Shown: positions 36,901 through 45,700 of the stretch, piece after piece
Layout of the letters: each line of letters begins with the position of its first letter
Position numbering within the stretch: position 1 is the first letter of the stretch
DNA from: Progne subis subis
Lineage: Eukaryota > Chordata > Aves > Passeriformes > Hirundinidae
Reading direction: 5' to 3'
Length of the DNA stretch: 64,000 nucleotides
NCBI GenBank assembly: GCA_022316685.1
Contig: JAKJHU010001684.1
Span: forward strand, 1 to 64,000
Translations under genes and position numbers: made by a program
The notes under the pieces: model-generated
Databases searched by the model: none
What the model saw: only the letters and a program-made list of their open reading frames with translations
What the model was told of the DNA's origin: nothing

Positions 36901-38745
36901 CGTGGTGGGAGCAGCCACGGGAAGCTGCAGCTCCTTTTGCCCGACATTCCCGGCCCCATCTGTGCCCCAGGTGGGATGGAGAAAGGACGGGGTTGGGAAA
37001 CGACACCTCGGCCAAGCCTGGACGTCCCGAGCCGCCCAGCCAAGCCCTGATCTCCACATCCTCACGGATCACGGAATTACAGAATCGGGAAACCACGGAA
37101 TGGTTTGGCTGGGAAGGGACCTTAAAACTCATACAGTTCCACCCCCTGCTTTGGGTGGGCAGGAAACCTTCCACCATCGCAGGGTGCCCAAGCCCCCGTG
37201 TCCAGCCTGGCCTCGGACACCTCCAGGGATGCAGGGGCAGCCACGGCTGCTCTGGGATAACCTGCGCCACCCTCCCAGCCCACGGACGTGCCTGGCCCGG
37301 GCCCCTCCAGCTGTTTTTGGGGCAGCAGCAGCTGTTCTCCCGCAGCACCAAAGCCAGAGCAGCCGGGCCAGCGAGGGGAAGGCCCCGGGTGTCACCTGCA
37401 GCAGCCACCAGGCTCCCTGCGCCGAAAACAGCCGAGCTTTCCTCTGGGAGCAGGGATTTCATCTCCTGGCTGCCTTTCTGGAAGGGACGGCTGCAGCACG
37501 GCAGTGCCATCGCCTCCCCCGTGACCTTGACCGCGCCAGCGACGCCTCTGGGGCCACCTGGGCCAGGGGCTCCATCCCGCATCCCACTTTTCCCGGGGCT
37601 CTCTGAAAGCGAGGAGCGGCAGCATCCCCTCCGTCCCAGCTCCCGTGAGCCCATCCCGCTCTGCCCACGGCGCTCCCACGCCTGCACACCCCCAGCTCCA
37701 CGCTGGGAATTCGACCCTGTTGAACAGCCGGGGGGGTCGGAGCTGCCTCTTTCCCAGAGCCAGGGGAATCCTGTGCCCGATCTCAGGCCGGATCCCCCCG
37801 CCCCGGGATGGGCTCCGTCCCTCCCGCAGCGCTGCAGAGCCCCGGGATTTGTTTTCCTCATCCAGCGGCCCCGAGGCCCGGCTGGAGCAGCCTGGGGCCA
37901 TTTCCACACCGTCACTGCCCGCTGCCGCAGCCCCGGATCCTCCCGGATCCCCCCGGAGCATCCCCCCGACTCCCAGCAGGGATTTCCCGGGATCTGCGCA
38001 GCCCCTCCGCAGCGGGGCAGACCCCAACGCCCTGCTCGAGCCTGGGATTTCTCCATCCCGGGAGAATCGCTATCCTAGGAGTGTCCTCACTGCAGGACCA
38101 GCCCCATCCCGACCCCAGGAGCATCCTCATCCCAGGGACATCCTCATCCCAGGGGCATCCTCATCCCAGGGGCATCCTGTTCCAGCAACACCCTCATCCC
38201 ACGAGTGTCTCCATCGCTGGAGCATCCCCATCCAGTAGGATCCCCGTAACAGGACTGTCCCCATCCCAGGAGCGTCCCAGTCCCAGCAGGATCTCTGTTC
38301 ATAGGACCAGCCCCATCCCAGGAGCATCCCAATGCAGGAGCACCCTATTCCCAGGATTATCCCAATCCCGGAGCGCCCCTATCCAGGAGCCATCCCGAAT
38401 TCTCCAAGGTCACACCTGTAGGACCGAGGGGATGGGGTTGGTGGCATCCCCGAGCTCCATCGCTCCGGTGACCCCACCGGGATCTCCCCACGCCGGTGAC
38501 ACCACCGGGAGGTCCCCCGCCGATCCTAGGGGATTTTCCCGGCCCCCGTTTCCCACCGGGACCCTGCCGCCGCTCACCTTCAGATCGGGGGGCTTGGAGC
38601 GCGCCGGCGGCGGGACAGCGCCCGCCTCGGGGGCCGCCGCCGCCTCTCCGGCCTTGCCCTCCATCACGCCGTGACCGGGCGATTCCCCCGCGGCGCCGGG
38701 ATCCTCCTCGGGCTGCTGCAGCTCGTCCGAGCGGCACCGCTTCAT
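27919..38745 (-). CDS. TMCC2: Transmembrane and coiled-coil domain protein 2, interrupted by an assembly gap (exons 38745-38578, 30724-30212, [gap], 29163-29028, 28230-27919)
   Basis: Minus-strand exons: 56 codons from ATG at 38745 ([11 protein letters not shown], as in the human long isoform); 171 codons starting [10 protein letters not shown] and containing [20 protein letters not shown] and STTDTA; 45 codons starting [15 protein letters not shown] (coiled coil) to YERARDIQ; and a last 103 codons with [20 protein letters not shown]. That last exon also holds two C-terminal membrane segments ([16 protein letters not shown] and [14 protein letters not shown]) and ends HVLLPG with a stop at 27921-27919. 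From memory of human TMCC2 (about 709 residues), roughly 330 residues of central coiled coil between exon 2 and the 45-codon exon are absent; that interval contains the 100-N gap. TMCC2 is an ER membrane protein, reported to bind apoE and APP. Intron 1 (30725-38577) is almost entirely tandem arrays. Transcribed divergently from DSTYK and convergently with NUAK2. Confidence 0.95.
28290..28535. repeat. 18-bp repeat in last TMCC2 intron
   Basis: About 13 copies of an 18-19 bp unit containing CCAGGATTCTGTGTCCCC, beginning about 60 bp inside the intron from the last exon's acceptor. Confidence 0.88.
28690..28845 (+). mobile_element. CR1 LINE 3'-end fragment in TMCC2 intron
   Basis: GGATGGAATCCCCAGAGAAT, CCCTGGCTGCCCCATCC, AGCAGCCTGGGGTGGTGGAA and AAAAGTCCCTGCCAACCC match the plus-strand CR1 3'UTR, antisense to TMCC2. 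Confidence 0.75.
29341..29440. other. 100-N assembly gap inside TMCC2
   Basis: Exactly 100 N, the usual placeholder for a gap of unknown size. It sits between the 171-codon exon and the 45-codon exon of TMCC2, where the large central coding exon or exons are expected. No such sequence is present in 29441-30211 or 29164-29340. Confidence 0.98.
29835..30035 (-). mobile_element. CR1 LINE 3'-end fragment in TMCC2 intron
   Basis: CACAGAATCCCAGAATCGCC, AAGGTCACAAAATCCCTCCT and, further on, AAATTCCTGCGGATTCGAGG correspond to the reverse complement of the bird CR1 3' region, including the terminal octamer-like GAATCCCA. Confidence 0.65.
30785..31245. repeat. 25-bp minisatellite at the 3' end of TMCC2 intron 1
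   Basis: About 18 copies of AGCTCTGGAGAGATTCCCAA + ATAAA, alternating with AACTCTGGAG and CTGAAGAAAT variants. It starts about 60 bp upstream (in TMCC2 sense) of the exon 2 acceptor. Confidence 0.92.
31310..31725. repeat. AT-rich AAATATTAGTAC / GGAAATACT array in TMCC2 intron 1
   Basis: Degenerate array of GGAAATACTAAATATTAGTA-like units with a higher-order period of roughly 60 bp. Low GC compared with the flanks. Confidence 0.85.
32075..32850. repeat. 35-46 bp minisatellite in TMCC2 intron 1
   Basis: About 20 copies containing CCTGCACAGGGACTGTCCCC then AGGGTCACCT, with optional CACCTCACCCCTGTCAT. Long repetitive frames (GLSPGSPxx) are spurious. Between here and 34360 I see no other feature. 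Confidence 0.92.
34365..34755. repeat. About 42-bp minisatellite in TMCC2 intron 1
   Basis: About nine copies of a unit containing CCCATCCCATATTTCAGGGC then ACAGAGGGAATTCTCATCC. Confidence 0.9.
35145..35880. repeat. 18-19 bp minisatellite in TMCC2 intron 1
   Basis: About 38 copies of GGGAATGGTCYGGGARTAAC variants, with higher-order blocks repeating the phrase GATCAACAGCCCGGCTGCAG. Minus-strand frames ([12 protein letters not shown]) are spurious. It lies roughly 100 bp after a non-repetitive GC-rich island. Confidence 0.93.
36265..36530. repeat. 33-bp minisatellite in TMCC2 intron 1
   Basis: About eight copies of a 33-bp unit with CTGATCCTTCCCTGTTAACA then GGGACAGGAAT. Confidence 0.9.
37060..37270 (-). 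mobile_element. CR1 LINE 3'-end fragment in TMCC2 intron 1
   Basis: CCACGGAATGGTTTGGCTGG, GAAGGGACCTTAAAACTCAT and CTCGGACACCTCCAGGGATG are the reverse complement of the bird CR1 3'UTR. It lies in the same orientation as TMCC2. Confidence 0.8.
38060..38400. repeat. 15-bp GCATCCTCATCCCAG repeat near TMCC2 exon 1
   Basis: About 20 degenerate copies of GGAGCATCCTCATCCCAG variants, about 180 bp inside intron 1 from the exon 1 donor. Confidence 0.8.
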
Positions 38746-39703
38746 CCCGGGAGCGCCGTGCCCGCGGCTGGCGGGGGGCGCTAGGGGCGCGGCGGCGGCG
38801 GCGGGCGGCGCCCCGGGGGCCGCTGCGGGGCCCGCGGGCTGCGCGGCCCCGGCCCGCCCGCCCCGCCGAGCCCGGGCCGGGCGGCGGCTCCGCGCCGCGG
38901 CGGCTCCGCGCCCGCCGCCGGCACCGGCATCGCCGCCGCCGCCGCCGCGCCTGACGGACGGAGCGGCCGGCCAATGGCGGCGCGGGGCAGGAGGAGATCC
39001 GCGCGGTGATTGGCGGAGGGCGCTCGAGGGGAGGTGCCGGGAGGAGGAATGAACCAATGAGGATGCGTGGAACGCGGGGCCGCCGCCGGGGATTCGCGGA
39101 GGCGGAGCGGGGCTGGGGACGGGCGCGCCGCCTCCTGCCGAGCCGCTCCGCGCAGCGCGGGATGGAGGAGCAGCGGGCGGCGTTCCGCCTTCGCCTTTTG
39201 CTTCCCTTTATTAAAGATGTTATTTTATGCTCGTTCTCTTTTTTTGGAGTGTTTTTTCTCGTCCCCCGCGGGGGTGCGCAGAGGCCGCGCAGAGAGGTCG
39301 GCGGCCGCGCTTCCAGGGACTCCAGTTTCCAAGAGGCTTTGCGGCACGACTGACTGCAACTCCCGGCGTCCCCCCGCGGGCCGGGCTAGTGAACTCAATT
39401 GAAACATACATGAACTACACCTCCCAGGGCGCCCCGCGCGCGGGGTGCGCCCGGCCTCCTCCCCCTTTGCCCTGCGGCGCGCCGACAAACGTTCCGCGCA
39501 CACGCAGCGCGGCCGGTGGAGGCGCTTCCCCTCGGGAGAAGGCGGCGGCCGCGGGGGTCGGGGGAAGCGGGAGGGGCGGGGGGTGGGGGGGGTCGGGAGG
39601 CGAGGAGATCCTCGGGGAGGTTCCCCCGAGGAACGGCGGCAGCCTGGCAGGGCCCGAGTGCTGCCCGCGGTGGGGAGAGGATAGCGGGGCGGACCCGGAG
39701 GAC
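38746..39703. promoter_or_regulatory. Divergent CpG-island promoter between TMCC2 (-) and DSTYK (+)
   Basis: The two start codons lie head to head 958 bp apart within one CpG-dense island. CCAAT boxes occur at 38971-38975 and 39054-39058 on the plus strand and as ATTGG at 39009-39013. Two sequences resemble the ZNF143/THAP11 element ACTACAANTCCCAG: ACTGCAACTCCCGGCGTCC at 39353-39371 and ACTACACCTCCCAGGGCGC at 39414-39432. CCAATGGCGGC at 38971 also resembles a YY1 site. No TATA box is well placed. Bidirectional activity is inferred. Confidence 0.75.
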
Positions 39704-42700
39704 ATGGAGGGCGAGGGGGCCCCGTCATGGCGGGGTCCCGGCGGGGCCGTGCGGGAGCTCTGCCGCTCCTTCGGCCACTACAACCGGCACCTGGCGCGGC
39801 TGCAGCACAACCTGCGAGAGACCAAGAGGTTCTTCCGCGACGTCAAGTTCTCCCAGGGACATCCCTTCGCCTCGGCGCCTGCCGATGACGGCCCCCCCTC
39901 CGCCGGGGATGCGCGTCCCGGGGACGGCGGTGAGAGAGGGGCGGGGGCGGGCGGGGCCGGGCCGGGGAGGCCTCGCTGGGGCGGGGGGTTTGAGGATGAG
40001 GGGTCTGGGGGGGTAAAGGGAACATCTCTGGCCGTGAGGGGTCTGTGGGGGGCTTGTGGGGGTCGCGGCGCGGAGCGGAGTGTCCGATTTTGGGGGGGCT
40101 GTAATGGGGGTCACAAGGCTGGGGGTGCCTGGAGGGTGTGAGAGGCTTTGCGGGGTGAAGGGAGGAGGGCAGGGTGGGATTTAGGATGGAGATGAGGATT
40201 TAGGATGGATATTGTTGTCCGAGAGGGTGGTGGGGCACTGAGCAGGCTCCCCGGGGAATGGGCACAGCTCCGGGAGCGTTCGGAGCCCGCTCCCAGGGAT
40301 GCGCAGGGTGGGATTGTTGCGGTGTCCGTGCGGGGCCAGCAGCTGGATCCACGATCCCCGTGCGTCCCTTCCGTGATTTTATGATGGGGACCCTCTCCCT
40401 GACCCCACCTGCCGCTCCAGCCCCACAGGGAGGGGGTTCGGAAGGGGCAGCGCCTGGAGCGGGTGGGATGAAGGGCTGGCATTCCCGGGTCATCCCGGAG
40501 CTCCGTGTGGCCTCGTTCAGGGGCTCTCTGGTCATCTGCTGCTGTTGACAAACAGAGCTGCGGGCGGCACCTCTCCTGCCAGTGCAGGCCTTGGTGTTTC
40601 CATAAGACTGTCTCGTGAGAGGAGTTTGGTGTGACGGGAAACATCCATAAAGATCTTCTTCATTCACCCCCAAACGGCTCCTGAGTCATCTCTCTTGGCC
40701 ACTTGTCCAGGGTTCTCGTCCAGGGTTCTCATTCCTGCTTGTCTTGTGCTCCGGTTCATGGTTTCACGTTCGAAGTCTCAAGTTTTTCTGTCTGTATATA
40801 TATGAAAAACAAGGCTTTGGGGTGATTTGGGGGTGACTTTCCCCTTGTGGTACCGTGGAGTTGTGGCTGGAGAGGTTTTGGGAACTCATCGGGATTTTGG
40901 GATTTGCCCTTCTCCCCAGGCTGGGTGGGGAATGAGATTTTGGGGCCAGGATAAGGTGACCCTGTGATGTTTGGAATTTGGGATTGTTCTGCCTGGAGAA
41001 GAGAAGAGAAGGATTTGGGGTGACCTGAGGGAGCTGATGAGAAAAGATGGAGTATTTCCAAGGGATGGAGCGCCAGCACACAGGGAATGACTGCCTACTG
41101 CCAGAGGGCAGGGATAGATGGGATTTTGGGAATAAATCCTTCCCTGGGAGGGTGGGGAGGGGCTGGGATGGAATTCCCTGAAAATCCCTGGGAATCCCTG
41201 GCATCCCTGGGAATGTCCCAGGCCGGGTTGGATTAGTGGATAAAATGGATAAAAAATGGATATAAAGGCAGCCTGGGATAGTGGGAGGTGTCCCTGCCCA
41301 TGGGATTGGTTTTGTGGAATAACTCCTTAGGCTGATGAAAGGAGGATTTCCCAAGGAGCTTCAGGGGATGGAATTTGGCTCTGCAGCCTTTGGAGCTGCT
41401 GAAATTTGAATTAATTGGATTTTTTTTTTCTCCTGGAATCAACACCTCTGTGCTGATATGGAATTAAAAGTGGGTTTATTTACAATTCCTGGTTTGGGTT
41501 GGAAAGGGCCTTAAAGCCCATCCAGTCTCACACATTCCAGGTTGCTCCGAGCCGGTGTTGGACACCTCAACTGATACAAATGTGTGGAGATTAAACCTCG
41601 TGGTGCTCAAAGCCGGCTGGAAGTCACGGGCAGCAGCTCGGAAATGGCCGGAATCCTTGGAAAACCCCTCAGCCCTGGCAAAAACAGGGTCTGGAAACTG
41701 GGATAAAGGCGAGCGAGGCCATCCAAGTGCAGGAAAAGGGATGAGTCAACGCTCGGAAGTCTGTATAGGTTCCGTAAATCCGTGCTGGGGTTGTTGTGCC
41801 GTGCTTTGGGTGGATTTGGGGAGGAATCCTGGTGAGAGCCGCCCTTGTTCCGTGGACAGGCCTCCTTTCATCCCGGGGAATTCATGGGATGCGCGCCCCG
41901 GGGCTCCGCCGCGGTTTGGAGTGTCGGTCACACGGCCCATGGCAGCACGGATCCGGGATGGATCCGGCACGGAGCTCCTGCTCCAGCCCTGGCACTGCTC
42001 TGTGGGCACGGGGATGTCGCTGCTTCCCTTTGGGAAGTTCTGATCCCGATTTTCACTGAGTCCCTCCCAGCCTGGATCCCTGTGTGTGCTGATCACGGAG
42101 TGTGGGAACACTGGAAAGGTGTTTTAACCACAAATCCTGGAGAAAAAACGGATTTGGGAGGGGCTTGGGAAAGGTGTTTTAACTATAGATCCTGGAGAAA
42201 AGTTGGATTTGGGAGGACCTTAGGAGAAGTTCTGATCCTGCTTTATGCTGGATCCCTCCCGCCCTGGATCCGTGTCCGTGCTGATCACGGGCTGTGGAAT
42301 CGCAGGGAAGGTGTTTCAACCACAAATCCTGGAGAAAAGATGGATTTGGCAGGGCCTTGGAGCAGTTTCGCAGTAGCCAAAGGAGCTCCAAGAAGGCTGG
42401 AAAGGGAATTTTCACATGGATAAGGGGAATGGCCTCGAGCTGAAGGAGGGAAGGTTGAGATGGGATGTAGGAAGAAATTCCTCTCTGTGAGGGTGGGGAG
42501 GCCCTGGGATGGAATTCCCAGAGGATCCGTGGCTGCCCCATCCCTGGGAGCGCCCAAAGCCAGGCTGGAGCAGCCCGGGATGGTGAATGGCAGAGGAACA
42601 GGATGAGCTTTAAGGTCCAGCCCAAACCATCCCAGGATTCTACTTCTCCATCCACATGAACAACCCTTCAATAATTCCAGTTAAGCTGCTGTGTCTCAGT

Positions 42701-45700
42701 GATTTTTCGGGGATGTTTTTGCTGGACTTAAGGATCCACAAATTCCTGGAACGAGGAGAGGGAGCTCTGCTGCCTCTTCTCCCTTCAGAACCCTCAGCAG
42801 AGAAAAGGCCCTGCCTGTGCAGCCCTCCCTGAATTGCTTTTTTCATCCTCCAGGGCCTGCATCCCAGGAGAAGCTCTAAGGAGTGTCCCCAGATCAAAGC
42901 CACCCTTCATCCTGCAGGCGAGGCCTCAAATGTGCAATTTGTGGGATTTTTCCAGATCCTTATCTTTTGTGAGCTCCTGGTCAGCTTCCAGCCCTTTGGT
43001 CACTTGATGTGGCTCTTGAAAGGCTTGTCTGGAAAACAGTTCCGAAAATCAGGCTTCAGGCAGAGGCTCCTCCCTGAAACCATGCCCAGACTCGGGGTTT
43101 GGGGCTCAGGATTGGGGCAGAGGTGCAGTTCTGGGCACAAAGAGGGTTCTTCTTTAGTTTTGGGGGTCGAACAACTCCTCCAAAATCCTGTTTCCAGCTG
43201 GAAGGTTGGAGGGGAAGGCAAACCTTGGGGGCAGGGTTTTAAAGAAGCTTTAAACCAGCCTAAGACATCACAAAGTGCTCCAAATTTGGCTGATTTTAAT
43301 GAACCTGGGGTGATTAAGCTGCCGGAGCCAGGAGCGGGATGCGTGGCAGGATCTCTTTAATCGGGTTTGGCGCGTGAGGAGGATCCTGGTGCAGGGGAGG
43401 ATCTTGTTTTCCTCACACTTTGGGCTGCCAGAACATGACTCATGAAAAAAGGAATTTTAACAGCACCTTCCCTGTAAAATCCCTGCTGCTCCCGCCAGGA
43501 TCACAGCAATCCTGGTGGTTTGTACCCCTCGAGCTGGGCATTTTTAGGGATTGGTGGCTCCATTTCCCATTTCATTTCGTCCCTGGGCCGTGTGCCCTGG
43601 AATTTTTGTATCCCTGAAGCGCAGCGGATCCGGGATTTGTTTGTATCCGTATTTTTGGGGCTGTCAGAGCCATTCTGCTGCCGTGCACGAGGCTAACACC
43701 GAGTTTGGCTCTTTGCAAAGCTGGATTTAGGACTTTTTAAGAAAGCAAACAGGAGCTAAACTCAGCCCTGAGCCCGAATTAGCACAGGCAGATGAGGGCA
43801 GGGAGTTGTTCCATCCCACTGACCTTGGAATTCTTCATCTGTGATGAGGGAAGATGAGTAAGGAGGGTGATGACAGCGATCTCTGGGCTCGAGATGTTGG
43901 GAAATGTCCTTTGCTCCTCTCCAAACCAACCCCTGGCACACTCTGCCAGCTCGGGGAAGGCGTTTATTTATTGTCAGAGCAGCGAGGGAGAGATGTCTGT
44001 GGGGTCTGAGGGATGTTTGTGGGATCTGCGGGATGTCTGAGGGACATCTGTGGGATCCGAGGGACGTTTGTGGGATCTGAGGGATGTCTGAGGGACATCT
44101 GTGGGATCTGAGGGACATTTGTGGGACATTTGCTTGGTCTGAAGGAAGTCTGTGGGCTCTGAGGACATCTGTGGGATGTTTGTAGGGTTTGAGGCTGTTC
44201 CAGAACCTTCTGGCTGCCAGCAAAGTGCCCTCCCCAGGGCTCATCCCTTCCCGGGCTGCTGGAATTCTGCCACTTCCTGGAGGATTGGGTTTGGCTCCGG
44301 GAATTGCTGCTCCTCCTGCAGCAGCCTCGCTGAAGGAATTTTGCTGTTTTTCCTTTCCCCTGGGAGGATTTCCTGCTTTTTCTTGTCCCTAATCCTGGAT
44401 TTTGGTGCAGTGACACCCTGGGGATGTTCTGGGTGGTTTTGAGTGTGGCTGGAGCTGTCACCCAGCCGTGGCTGGAATTTATTTCTGACGTGGAACAGGA
44501 ATGTTTTGTACGGCTGAGCCTCGAAAGCTTGGGAAGCAGCCTCAAAAGCTTGGGAAGTGGCCTTTATAACCCACGGGCCTCCTGGAGCACTGGGAAGCCA
44601 TTCCAGCCCCTGGCAGAGTGAAGCCTTTGGGAGTTTTGACTGAAAACCGGTTTATTTTGATTTTTAGAGCTTTCCATTAAATCGCTGCAGGGCTCTGGGT
44701 AGATTCTTTCCAAGGAAACAGAATCCTGGAATATCTATGTTTCATCCTGGGGTTTGTGGTTGATTCTGGGATTGATTCCTTGTTTGACCCTGGCATTCTG
44801 TGGTTCTGGGATTGATTCTGTGATTCCAAGATCCTGGAATATCTATGTTTGGTCCTGTGATTGACCCTGGCGTTCTGTGATTCTGGGATTGATTCTGTGA
44901 TTCCGGGATCCTGGAATCCTGTGTTTGATCCTGTGATTGACCCTGGCATTCTGTGATTCTGGGATTCCGGGATCCTGGAATCCTGTGTTTGATCCTGTGA
45001 TTGACCCTGCTGTTCTGTGGCTCTGGGATTCTGTGCCAATAATGACTTTTTTCCCGGTTTTTGCCCGTCACCCTGCCGTGGCCCCGCGTGTGGGCGCAGC
45101 AGGAATTCCCCGTGCCGGAGCCCATTCCCGCTGCTCTGGCCGCTCTGCCGGGCTGTGGGGCTGCGCTATCCCGTTCTCCCCTCCGGGATAAAGCCCCGAC
45201 CAAGCTCCGTTCCCGTTGCAGGCCCCAGGCCGGTGCCGTTCGCGCCGCACGAGGAGGAGCAGCTGCAGCGCTCGGTGAGCTGGCGGCCGTGCCTGCTGAT
45301 CCTGGGCCAGAGCTGCAGCGCCAAGTGCCAGCTGCTGAACGCGCTGCTGGGCCAGGAGCTGCTGCCAGTCCCCAGGGGTGACACCGAGGAGCTGCCACCT
45401 GTCCCTGGGGCTGGCACCGCCGAGTCCCTGCCTGTCCCCGGGGCTGGCACCGCCGAGTCCCTGCCTGTCCCCGGGGGTGACACCGTGGACCTACTGCCCA
45501 TCCCTGGGGCTGGCACCGAGGAGCTGCTGCCCGTCCCCAGAACTGCCACCAAGGAGCTGCTGCTTGTCCCCAAGGGGGACACCGAGGAGCTGCCACCCGT
45601 CCCTGGGGCTGGCACCGAGGACCTACTGCCTGTCCCCAGAACTGCCACCGAGGAGCTGCTGCCTGTCCCTGGGGGTGACACCACAGAGTCTCTGCCTGTC

